DNA of 16,769 nucleotides from the NCBI GenBank assembly GCA_009936825.1, contig JAACDV010000083.1, forward strand, positions 1 to 16,769, given 5' to 3'. Positions within the stretch are counted from its first letter, which is position 1. Each line of letters begins with the position of its first letter. The notes beneath the pieces were generated by a model. It was given only the letters and a program-made list of their open reading frames with translations. It was not told where the DNA came from and did not search any database. A program made the position numbers and the translations under genes. Source of the stretch: Bacteroidota bacterium. GTDB taxonomy: Bacteria > Pseudomonadota > Alphaproteobacteria > Puniceispirillales > Puniceispirillaceae. Positions 1 to 5,882 of this stretch are shown piece after piece.

Positions 1-684
1 GGTGACATCTATGATTTTGAAAATATCACCACGGATCCAATCAAGCCGTATCAGCAAAATGGCGGCCCATTGCTATATTTTGGAGGTTACTCACCGGCTG
101 CTTTGGATCTTTGTGCGGAATTTTGCGATGTTTATCTGATGTGGCCGGAGCCAAAAGAAATGATTGCAGACCGGATGAAAGCCATAGCCGCGCTTGCCGA
201 AAATTATGGTCGTACTCTGGATTATGGGTTGCGGTGTCATGTTATTGTCCGCGACACCGAGGCCGAAGCGCGTGAATATGCCGACGAGCTGGCCTCAAAA
301 CTGGATGACGCTAAGGGCCGGGAAATTCGGTCCCGCGCCTTGGACAGCACTTCTCTGGGCGTGTCTCATCAGGCAAAAAACCGCAACGATGCCGATGATG
401 ATGGCTATGTAGAACGCCATCTTTGGACCGGTGTGGGGAGGGCGCGTTCAGGTTGTGGAGCTGCGATGGTGGGATCAACAGACCAGATATTGTCTGAGCT
501 GGAGACCTACCGCAAAATGGGAATCCGTGCGTTTATTTTATCGGGATACCCGCATATTGATGAATATGAGCATTTTGGTACGCGCGTTATGCCGCAACTG
601 GAAACCGCATCCCTGCCACATGTTCATGGGCGGGTGCCAGCCAGTACGCCTGCCACACCGCTTGCTGGCGGGGAACGTGTTTGA
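1..684 (+). CDS. Luciferase-like flavin-dependent monooxygenase (LLM class, SsuD-like), 5' end missing
   Basis: This is the C-terminal part of an FMNH2-dependent monooxygenase of the bacterial luciferase superfamily, closest in feel to alkanesulfonate monooxygenases (SsuD type), which cleave C-S bonds of organosulfonates with O2. The frame is open from base 1, so the gene begins outside the window; 227 residues are visible. Family-like segments include LYFGGYSPAALDLCAEFCDVY, MWPEPKEM, a GLRCHVIVRDTEAEAREYAD strand-helix unit, SGCGAAMVGSTDQILSELETY, and GIRAFILSGYPHIDEYEHFG near the C-terminus. The GxxxxIxxxLexYxxxGixxFIlSGyPhxxE pattern is typical of SsuD-like proteins. An internal ATG/TTG near base 70 is not the true start because homologous sequence continues upstream of it. 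The substrate cannot be told from the fragment. Placement next to a Gfo/Idh/MocA oxidoreductase, and a few kb from sulfopyruvate-decarboxylase-like genes, is compatible with sulfonate use but does not prove it. Confidence 0.85.
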   Translation, partial: GDIYDFENITTDPIKPYQQNGGPLLYFGGYSPAALDLCAEFCDVYLMWPEPKEMIADRMKAIAALAENYGRTLDYGLRCHVIVRDTEAEAREYADELASKLDDAKGREIRSRALDSTSLGVSHQAKNRNDADDDGYVERHLWTGVGRARSGCGAAMVGSTDQILSELETYRKMGIRAFILSGYPHIDEYEHFGTRVMPQLETASLPHVHGRVPASTPATPLAGGERV

Positions 685-764
685 TGGCGTGTACCGACCT
701 TTGCCCAAGGTCAATTTAGAGATCATACATAGGTACGGTTTTTTACGCATAGGGGAGTGTGAAT

Positions 765-1883
765 ATGCATCTTAGATACGGAATAATCGGGTGCGGAATG
801 ATGGGTCATGAGCACCTGCGTAACCTCGGATTGTTTTCCGATTGTGCGGTCACGGCCATCTATGAGCCTGATAAAGACATGCAAGAATCGGCGTCTCAGC
901 TTTGCCCTGATGCCAAGTTTTATGACAGCGTGTCCAGTTTGTTGGATCATCAGGAAATGGATTGCCTGCTGATTGCTAGTCCAAATTTCTGCCATGCAGC
1001 CCAAATTGTTGAAATTGCCCAAAAGCGGCCATTGCCGATGCTTGTGGAAAAGCCCCTTTTTACCGATCCTAGGCAAGCGGGCGATCTGATCGCCGCGTGT
1101 AAGGCATACCCGGCTCCGATCTGGGTGGGGATGGAATATCGTTACATGCCTCCAATGGCGAAATTCATCGATGAGGCGCCCGGCGCCACCGGAGGCATTA
1201 CAATGCTTACGATCTGTGAGCACCGATTCCCATTTTTGCAGAAGGTGGGAAACTGGAACCGCTTTAATCGGAATAGTGGCGGAACCTTTGTTGAAAAATG
1301 CTGTCATTTCTTTGATCTGATGCGGTTAATTTTGAACTCAGAACCCAGACAAATCATGGCCAGTGCAGGGCAATCCCATAATCATCTGGATGAGACCTAT
1401 GTCGGGGAGCGCTCTGATATATGGGACAATGGATATGTTATTGTTGATTTTGAAAATGGCGCGCGTGCGCTATTGGAATTATGCATGTTTGCTGAAGGGT
1501 CAGAATTTCAAGAATCTGTCTCTGCCGTTGGCCCGATGGGAAAGATAGAATGTTTTGTCCCGGGACCTTCGCGTTTCTGGCCTGAGGATTTGCAACCTGA
1601 ACCATTATCGAAAATTGTGCTTAGCCCGCGCCATCCCAAACGCCCGGTTTCCATTGATGTGTCGATCAACACGCCGTTGTTGAAGGTGGGTGATCACCAT
1701 GGCTCAACCTATTACCAGCACATCAGATTCCAGGAAGTTTTGCGCGGCAAGGCTGATGTAGAGGTCAGCTGGCACGATGGATTGATGGCGGTGGCGATGG
1801 GGATGGCCGCCCAACAATCGGCCAGCAGCGGACAGGTAATTAATATGTCCGAATTTTTGCATGATTTGACGAAACCCAGCTAG
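765..1883 (+). CDS. Gfo/Idh/MocA family NAD(P)-dependent oxidoreductase
   Basis: A 372-residue protein with an N-terminal Rossmann fold and a C-terminal alpha/beta substrate domain, as in glucose-fructose oxidoreductase and inositol dehydrogenase. The dinucleotide loop GCGMMG lies at residues 9-14. The family's EKP motif is at 95-97 (VEKPLF), where the Lys is the usual catalytic and cofactor-contacting residue. The stretch GGTFVEKCCHFFDLMR (about 172-187) contains the family's conserved substrate-side His (H181) and Asp (D184). The length is normal. I chose the ATG at 765 because an AGGGGAG Shine-Dalgarno sequence (751-757) sits seven bases before it; a GTG at 759 is in frame but overlaps the end of that signal. 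The gene follows the monooxygenase by 80 bp on the same strand and may be co-transcribed. The substrate, a sugar, cyclitol or other polyol, cannot be predicted from sequence alone. Confidence 0.9.
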   Translation: MHLRYGIIGCGMMGHEHLRNLGLFSDCAVTAIYEPDKDMQESASQLCPDAKFYDSVSSLLDHQEMDCLLIASPNFCHAAQIVEIAQKRPLPMLVEKPLFTDPRQAGDLIAACKAYPAPIWVGMEYRYMPPMAKFIDEAPGATGGITMLTICEHRFPFLQKVGNWNRFNRNSGGTFVEKCCHFFDLMRLILNSEPRQIMASAGQSHNHLDETYVGERSDIWDNGYVIVDFENGARALLELCMFAEGSEFQESVSAVGPMGKIECFVPGPSRFWPEDLQPEPLSKIVLSPRHPKRPVSIDVSINTPLLKVGDHHGSTYYQHIRFQEVLRGKADVEVSWHDGLMAVAMGMAAQQSASSGQVINMSEFLHDLTKPS

Positions 1884-1946
1884 CCGATTAGCGCAATCTA
1901 GCTGATACATCCTCCCTCATCTGATCAAGGCTCATTGGGGCCAGCC

Positions 1947-1988
1947 CCATCTGGTTACTTCCATCTGGTTATTTCCATCGGGGTCCAG
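1947..1988. repeat. 14-bp tandem repeat at the stop codon of the 2OG oxygenase gene
   Basis: Two near-identical 14-bp units lie head to tail on the + strand: CCATCTGGTTACTT (1947-1960) and CCATCTGGTTATTT (1961-1974). They differ at one base. A degenerate third unit starting CCATC follows at 1975. On the coding (minus) strand each unit reads TGGAAATAACCAG-like, so the Trp-Lys-stop end of the oxygenase gene is copied once more downstream. The period is not a multiple of three. Confidence 0.8.
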
Positions 1989-2511
1989 AGAACCAGGCGA
2001 CTAGGGATCTTCTTATCCCTGACGTGACGGGGCTAACCCGGTGACGAAGATATGATGGAAACACCAGCACGGTTCCTTTTGATCTGAAATCGGCGTTGGT
2101 TTTGACTTCATCAAATTCAAAATCGCCGCCTTCATAATCACCCGCATCGGTGAGCTGCACGGTAATCGAGATTTTCCTGTCAAAATCCGCTTGTCCATTC
2201 CAGTGAACATCGTGATGCCAGTCATAATGGCCGCCTTGCGCGGCGTGATATTCGGTGAACTGAATCTCGGCGTGATTGTCGACATTCACGTCAAAACCGT
2301 CAGCATTGGCCTGTTTGATATAGTCCCAAAGCAAATCCCCCACCCACGCATCAGGCACCCAGCGGACCGTACTATTGCGGATGCTGCTCATTGCCTCGGC
2401 GGATGAAAAAATGGTTGCGTCCGCTGCCGTCTGATCAAGGGCGGCTTGGATAATATCATCGATTTGTGTGGCATTCAGGGCCGACGAGTAAAGCTGATAA
2501 AGCTCACGCAT
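1969..2511 (-). CDS. 2-oxoglutarate/Fe(II)-dependent oxygenase (PKHD-type)
   Basis: A 180-residue protein with the double-stranded beta-helix core of prolyl-4-hydroxylase-like 2OG-Fe(II) oxygenases. These hydroxylate a substrate while decarboxylating 2-oxoglutarate. The metal triad is clear: H99-x-D101 within GGHYDWHHD, matching the family's YxxHxD pattern, and distal H157 in LRHRVSPV. R167 in GIRRSLVAW is the expected 2-oxoglutarate carboxylate anchor. The strand pattern SITVQLTDAGDYEGGDFEF followed by KGTVLVFPSYLRHRV is typical. The protein is single-domain and close in length to the small PiuC-like group, but it starts directly in the oxygenase fold. It is divergently arranged with the Dabb gene and convergent with the Gfo/Idh/MocA gene. 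The substrate is unknown; a free amino acid, peptide or small molecule is possible. Its 3' end lies in a tandem repeat. Confidence 0.88.
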   Translation of the reverse strand: MRELYQLYSSALNATQIDDIIQAALDQTAADATIFSSAEAMSSIRNSTVRWVPDAWVGDLLWDYIKQANADGFDVNVDNHAEIQFTEYHAAQGGHYDWHHDVHWNGQADFDRKISITVQLTDAGDYEGGDFEFDEVKTNADFRSKGTVLVFPSYLRHRVSPVTSGIRRSLVAWFSGPRWK

Positions 2512-2615
2512 AAATAAGGTCCATCTAACAAATTGCTATCCCCATCGGATCTTTGCCTTTTCTTCAGCTATAGTCGGATTGAAGGGACCCAAAGGATGAG
2601 TTGGAAATATTAACT

Positions 2616-2939
2616 ATGCTGAAACATTGTGTCTTCGTAAAATTTGCCGCACACCATCCCAGTGCTGAACGTACCCGTGTACTTGGCGGCTTTGGTGAAG
2701 TGGCGAGAGACGTTCCCGGAATGCTCGATTTTTGCTTTGGGGAAAATCTCGATTTTGAAAATAAATCGGATGAATATGGCGATGGATTTATTGTGACGTT
2801 TCAGGATCGCAGCGCGCATCTCGCGTATGAGCGCCACCCCCTGCACCTTGCGTTAGGCGCCGAGCTGGTTGCCATGTGCGAAGGCGGCCATGATGGGATT
2901 ATGGTGTTCGATCTGGAAATCGAACCGCCTAGAGGTTAG
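2616..2939 (+). CDS. Dabb (stress-responsive A/B barrel) domain protein
   Basis: A small protein of 107 residues that is one ferredoxin-like dimeric alpha/beta barrel (Dabb, PF07876 type). It opens with MLKHCVFVKF, has a middle VPGMLDFCFGENLDFENKS, then GFIVTFQDRSAHLAYERHPLHLALG and ends on VFDLEIE. This is the usual order of strands and helices, including the YxxHPxH helix motif. Members are dimers found as cyclases, heme-related enzymes or proteins of unknown role, so no reaction is assigned. I chose ATG 2616 because members normally begin MLKHxVxxKF. A TTG at 2601 with AAGGA four bases upstream would add five residues and has the better ribosome site, so the start is not settled. The stop codon lies in a 7-bp tandem repeat, and the gene runs toward the tRNA gene on the other strand. 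Confidence 0.82.
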   Translation: MLKHCVFVKFAAHHPSAERTRVLGGFGEVARDVPGMLDFCFGENLDFENKSDEYGDGFIVTFQDRSAHLAYERHPLHLALGAELVAMCEGGHDGIMVFDLEIEPPRG

Positions 2940-2958
2940 AGGTGAGAGGTGAGAGGTA
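2931..2958. repeat. 7-bp tandem repeat, four copies, between the Dabb stop codon and tRNA-Thr
   Basis: Four head-to-tail 7-mers: AGAGGTT, AGAGGTG, AGAGGTG and AGAGGTA, differing only at the last base. The array begins within the last codons of the Dabb gene (Arg-Gly-stop) and ends two bases before the encoded CCA end of the convergent tRNA-Thr gene. On the tRNA strand it reads as a C/T-rich ACCTCTC-like run just after the tRNA. Confidence 0.85.
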
Positions 2959-2960
2959 AA

Positions 2961-3036
2961 TGGTGCCCCAAGACGGACTTGAACCGCCGACCTACTATTT
3001 ACGAAACAGTTGCTCTACCGACTGAGCTATTGGGGC
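2961..3036 (-). tRNA. tRNA-Thr (anticodon CGT)
   Basis: Read on the minus strand this folds as a full cloverleaf. The acceptor stem GCCCCAA pairs with TTGGGGC, with discriminator A and an encoded CCA tail. The D arm is GCTC-AGTCGGTA-GAGC. The anticodon arm is ACTGT-TTCGTAA-ATAGT with one G-T pair, giving anticodon CGT, which reads ACG. The variable loop is AGGTC, and the T arm is GGCGG-TTCAAGT-CCGTC. The G1-C72 and C2-G71 pairs and A73 agree with bacterial threonine tRNAs. It has no intron and stands alone, with no other tRNA nearby. Confidence 0.96.
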
Positions 3037-3127
3037 ACACACCAAAATCCTTAACATAAAAACCCAAATGGAAACAATGCAGCATTGGTGACCGTAGGTT
3101 TCAGGGTGATGAGAGATAAGAGCAGCT

Positions 3128-3334
3128 ATGGAAGAAAAGATCAGATATTTGGAAGAGCAATTGGCCATCATGCGCCGAGAATTGACGCAGATGAGCGAAG
3201 AGGCGTACGCCCAGCAAAAGGAAATATCGCGTCTGACTGCCGCCTTTGAAGAGTTAAAGAACAGGCTAAAATCAATGCCTGACGACAGTGGCATTCTTAA
3301 ACCCGAAGAAGATATCCCGCCTCCGCACTATTAG
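3128..3334 (+). CDS. slyX: SlyX family protein
   Basis: A 68-residue acidic, Leu/Glu/Lys-rich protein that is almost wholly predicted coiled coil: heptad-like spacing of I5, L8, L12, M15, L19 and later L35, plus the Phe-Glu-Glu-Leu segment near residue 40. It ends in the family's hallmark short Pro tail, IPPPHY. The length matches SlyX proteins (about 70 residues). In enterobacteria slyX is a small gene next to slyD with no firmly known biochemical role. Here it sits alone, divergent from tRNA-Thr and convergent with the VOC gene. The ribosome site is weak (an AGAG-like stretch before ATG 3128), but the start is fixed by the family's N-terminus. Confidence 0.9.
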   Translation: MEEKIRYLEEQLAIMRRELTQMSEEAYAQQKEISRLTAAFEELKNRLKSMPDDSGILKPEEDIPPPHY

Positions 3335-3346
3335 GAGCCGGTCATC

Positions 3347-3370
3347 GAGCTATAATTTAGCCCTGTTTTT
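3347..3370 (+). terminator. Possible weak terminator after slyX
   Basis: Just after the slyX stop codon a short imperfect stem forms: GAGCTA pairs with TAGCCC through four A-T/G-C pairs, one mismatch and one more pair, around a 5-base loop. A TGTTTTT run follows. The stem is weak, so this is a tentative call. The same region also holds a longer-range 7-bp inverted repeat, CGGTCAT (3340-3346) with ATGACCG (3371-3377), which could help terminate both converging genes. Confidence 0.35.
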
Positions 3371-4220
3371 ATGACCGCATGATCGCCTCACCCCAGCTAT
3401 TCAGGGTGCGCGGATCCTGCGGCCAGTCGGCTACTTCGCGGTCATAAAGCGTCTCAATCTCGCCCGAAATTTCGATCCAGTTACCGTCAGGATCGGTATA
3501 GAAAACGAACAGATTATTGCCAGGTCCATGCCGCCCGGGCCCCCATGTCAGCAACACATCATTGGCGGCGAATCTGTCACAATATTTCTTGATATTCTCA
3601 AAGGTGCCAGCTTCATATGAATGATGGTCAACACCAGTATGGTTCGATTTAAACGCGGCAATGGTGTGATGTTCGTGGTTTGATGAGGTAAAGACAGTTG
3701 CCAGATCACCATTGGCGTGAACAACCCTGTCGGCGACGAAAAACCCCATCTGTTCAATATAAAACCGCACAAAACCAGGTAAATCCTGCGTGGCAAAGGT
3801 CAGATGCTGGGTCGGGGCGTGCAGGCCCTGGACGGCGGGGCGACAAGCATCACTTCGCTGGCGCGCGACACCAAAACAAATCAGATGCCCGTCATAGTCG
3901 CGTACGCCAAATGCTTCCTGCTCAAAATAGGGTGAGATATTTTCCAGAATCTCGACACCATTGTTTGCAGCATGATTGCGTAGCTTATCCACAATTTCGC
4001 TGGTACGGCAGGCAAGTCCGGCATAGGCCAGTTTCCGGTCCTGGCCCTTCACCGCCACAAACCGGCGTAACGGGCCTTCACAGCGGAATTCATCGGCAGA
4101 AATTTTGCTCATCTCCATGTCCATGTTGGCAGCATAAAAGGCGGCCAGCTTTTCCGGATCAGAACTTTCAAGGGCAACGTGGTGCAAAAAGGCACCGGAC
4201 TGGGCGGCGTTAAGCGACAT
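3369..4220 (-). CDS. Two-domain VOC-superfamily protein, extradiol ring-cleavage dioxygenase-like
   Basis: A 283-residue protein with two vicinal-oxygen-chelate modules (about 10-118 and 136-258), the layout of type I extradiol dioxygenases such as catechol 2,3-dioxygenase, which open catechol rings at a non-haem Fe(II). The expected metal ligands are present in the second module: H139 (QHLTFA), H199 or H200 (DHHSYEAG) and E250 (NWIEISG). Residues 229-250 nearly fit the classical extradiol signature, including the active-site His H231, except that the conserved Tyr is Phe (F240). The start at 4220 matches the usual MSLxxxxGxxLHHVALxS opening. It is the last gene of the minus-strand run, 103 bp after comE, with a 9-bp palindrome in that gap. 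The substrate is unknown; a glyoxalase-like or fosfomycin-type role is less likely given two modules and the near signature. Confidence 0.82.
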   Translation of the reverse strand: MSLNAAQSGAFLHHVALESSDPEKLAAFYAANMDMEMSKISADEFRCEGPLRRFVAVKGQDRKLAYAGLACRTSEIVDKLRNHAANNGVEILENISPYFEQEAFGVRDYDGHLICFGVARQRSDACRPAVQGLHAPTQHLTFATQDLPGFVRFYIEQMGFFVADRVVHANGDLATVFTSSNHEHHTIAAFKSNHTGVDHHSYEAGTFENIKKYCDRFAANDVLLTWGPGRHGPGNNLFVFYTDPDGNWIEISGEIETLYDREVADWPQDPRTLNSWGEAIMRS

Positions 4221-4290
4221 GGAATCCTCTTGAAAAATCTAAAAATTAGCTTCAGAACGGAGCCCAAAGCCGACCATTGAGAAATAGATA

Positions 4291-4314
4291 TATTATTGAG
4301 CTATTTCAATAATA
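4291..4314. promoter_or_regulatory. AT-rich 9-bp palindrome between comE and the VOC gene
   Basis: A perfect inverted repeat TATTATTGA-N6-TCAATAATA sits in the 103-bp gap after the comE stop codon, about 70 bp upstream of the VOC start codon. The inner part fits a TTGA-N6-TCAA dyad of the kind bound by many helix-turn-helix dimers. No T-run follows the arms on either strand, so an operator is more likely than a terminator. The binding protein is unknown. Confidence 0.45.
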
Positions 4315-4323
4315 GATTAGCGC

Positions 4324-4878
4324 CTACGTCTGAACAGCTTTCATAAAGCGGTCACGAATGACAACTGGATCTATGGTGATCACAGGCATCACGGCATTGC
4401 CGCTTTCACATTTGGCGACAATCACCGTCATCTCGCCCGCATCCAGCGCATTTTGAAGAACGCTGCCGGTATCTTCGGCGCGGCATTCGACTACGCGTTC
4501 ACATCCGCATGCCTCGGCGACTTTTGCCAGCGATGTTTTGCGCCCGGCATAGGTCGGCTGGTCACCCGTTGATCCATATGATCCATTATCGATAATCAGC
4601 AGAATAAAGTTGTTTGCACAGTTGTTGGCGATGGTCGGCAATGTTCCCATATTGGTCAGAATTGATCCGTCACCGTCAATGGCAATCACCGGTTTTGGCT
4701 GGGCCAGCGCGAGACCAAGCCCGATTGAAGAGGCAAGTCCCATCGTTCCCAACATATAAAAATTCGTCGGCTGATCATCAATTGCATAAAGCTCTTGGCT
4801 GGGAATACCGATGTTGCAGATAATCAACTGGTCGCGAAGAATAGGGGCGATTTCGGCCAAGACTTCTGAACGAATCAT
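4324..4878 (-). CDS. comE: Sulfopyruvate decarboxylase-like enzyme, beta (ThDP-binding) subunit
   Basis: A 184-residue protein equal to the C-terminal pyrophosphate-binding half of a ThDP decarboxylase. GTMGLASSIGLGLALA (about 44-59) precedes IDGDGSILTNMGTL (68-80). The Mg/ThDP motif runs from GDG (69-71) to the Asn of IDNGSYGSTG (N98). It would act with the preceding gene product to decarboxylate sulfopyruvate to sulfoacetaldehyde, as ComDE does in coenzyme M synthesis and in bacterial sulfonate metabolism. I chose ATG 4878 because GGGGAGGG lies seven bases upstream; the longer reading from 4905 would overlap comD. Only one base separates the comD stop codon from this start, a sign of translational coupling. 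Phosphonopyruvate decarboxylase is a related alternative, but that enzyme is usually one fused chain of about 380 residues. Confidence 0.8.
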   Translation of the reverse strand: MIRSEVLAEIAPILRDQLIICNIGIPSQELYAIDDQPTNFYMLGTMGLASSIGLGLALAQPKPVIAIDGDGSILTNMGTLPTIANNCANNFILLIIDNGSYGSTGDQPTYAGRKTSLAKVAEACGCERVVECRAEDTGSVLQNALDAGEMTVIVAKCESGNAVMPVITIDPVVIRDRFMKAVQT

Positions 4879-4879
4879 A

Positions 4880-5392
4880 TCAATACCCTCCCCAGAATGA
4901 GGCATCGGTGAGCACGGCCACCGGCTTATTGCACATGAAGGTGTATTTCAGAATTTTGTCAAAATCCTGAACATCTTCACGGCGATGGAAATGATAGGTC
5001 GGGATCTGCAGTTGCGTCAAAAGCGCCTTGGTATGTACTGCCATTTCAACCTGACACGCGACCGGTTCACCAAGCTCGCCGCGGTAGGAAATCAACATCG
5101 GCAAGGGCATCCGATAAAATTGGGTTAGCGTTGCCAGCGTGTTGATGGTCACACCAATAGCGGTGTTTTGCATGATGATGGCCGGACGCTTGCCGCCCAT
5201 AAAAGCGCCTGCGCACAGCCCCATGCCTTCATCTTCCTTGTTTGAGGGAATGTGAAAAATCTCGTCGCGCCGTTCAATCTCGTCAATCACTCCGGCCAGT
5301 TGTTTACAGGGTACGGTGGTGATGAAAGAAATGTCATTGGCGACGAAATCATCGGCAATTTTCTTATTAATATCTTCGTGTCCGTTAGACAT
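4880..5392 (-). CDS. comD: Sulfopyruvate decarboxylase-like enzyme, alpha (pyrimidine-binding) subunit
   Basis: A 170-residue protein equal to the N-terminal pyrimidine-binding half of a ThDP decarboxylase. The sequence SNKEDEGMGLCAGAFMGGKRPAI carries the Glu that activates the cofactor, most likely E53 (nine residues before the Gly of the AGA turn, as in pyruvate decarboxylase). MQNTAIGVTINTLATL and LPMLISYRGELGEP follow, as in ComD and phosphonopyruvate decarboxylases. The start at 5392 has GGGAGA a few bases upstream; the nine-residue extension to 5419 lacks support. The gene lies 100 bp after the YigZ-like gene and directly before comE. A split alpha/beta arrangement with this spacing favours sulfopyruvate over phosphonopyruvate as substrate, but the substrate is inferred from family resemblance only. 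Confidence 0.8.
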   Translation of the reverse strand: MSNGHEDINKKIADDFVANDISFITTVPCKQLAGVIDEIERRDEIFHIPSNKEDEGMGLCAGAFMGGKRPAIIMQNTAIGVTINTLATLTQFYRMPLPMLISYRGELGEPVACQVEMAVHTKALLTQLQIPTYHFHRREDVQDFDKILKYTFMCNKPVAVLTDASFWGGY

Positions 5393-5492
5393 GTTTTCTC
5401 CCAAACTAATGCCGATCATTCTAACGGGAACAGTCTACAATAACTACAAATTCAGACCAGAAAAATAACTGCCTAATGGCAAATGACTGGGC

Positions 5493-5852
5493 TTAAAACT
5501 TACCCTTATCGAGATAGTGACGTGTGCAATCTTGAATCCGCCGGAACCGGTCACCGCCAAGCTTGGTCCCCCCAAACCAGCGCGTAACAATTATTATGTG
5601 ATCGTAAAGTTCAGCGCGCTCCAGCATTCGCAGAATGATCATACCGGCACCGGCTTCGCCATCATCATTTTTTATCGGACCATCTGTTGACGATAAAACC
5701 GCCCAGCTATTATGCGTGGCCCGGACAAATCGCTTAACGCGCTTCAGCTCTTTCAGGATTTGTTGCGCCTCTGCACGGGTGCTCGCCGCGGATCCGGATA
5801 CGGTGTATTTTGATCCGCGGTCATTGATGATGTTATCGAAACTGGTGATCAT
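5493..5852 (-). CDS. Short YigZ/IMPACT-family (UPF0029) domain protein
   Basis: A 119-residue protein with the N-terminal fold of YigZ and eukaryotic IMPACT proteins: ATHNSWAV (45-52), NDDGEAGAGMIIL (62-74) and VTRWFGGTKLGG (89-100). These match the family's HNxxA, DDGEPxGTAGxPIL and VRYFGGxxLGxGG motifs, with some changed residues. Bacterial YigZ is usually about 200 residues with an added C-terminal domain (DUF1949); that domain is absent here, and the TAGxP part is altered. The family's function is poorly known; IMPACT modulates GCN2 signalling in eukaryotes. The start is firm because a stop codon lies a few codons upstream with no other start between. The gene begins 30 bp after the aldolase stop codon, so the two are probably co-transcribed. 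Confidence 0.8.
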   Translation of the reverse strand: MITSFDNIINDRGSKYTVSGSAASTRAEAQQILKELKRVKRFVRATHNSWAVLSSTDGPIKNDDGEAGAGMIILRMLERAELYDHIIIVTRWFGGTKLGGDRFRRIQDCTRHYLDKGKF

Positions 5853-5882
5853 CTGGCCAGTTGGCGGGTTTTCGCCGTATCA

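Noticed and set aside
696..712. Hairpin GACCTT-N5-AAGGTC after the monooxygenase stop codon as a terminator
   Set aside because: Only a 6-bp stem and followed by AATTTAG, with no T-run; too weak to call.
759..764. GTG at 759 as the Gfo/Idh/MocA start
   Set aside because: It overlaps the Shine-Dalgarno sequence that serves ATG 765.
1936..1949. TGGGG-CCAG-CCCCA hairpin between the Gfo and 2OG genes as a bidirectional terminator
   Set aside because: A 5-bp stem without a T-run on either strand; it may be a by-product of the adjacent tandem repeat.
3698..4213. A 171-codon plus-strand reading frame antisense to the VOC gene
   Set aside because: Arg/His/Gln-rich, low-quality translation lying inside a gene with full catalytic motifs.
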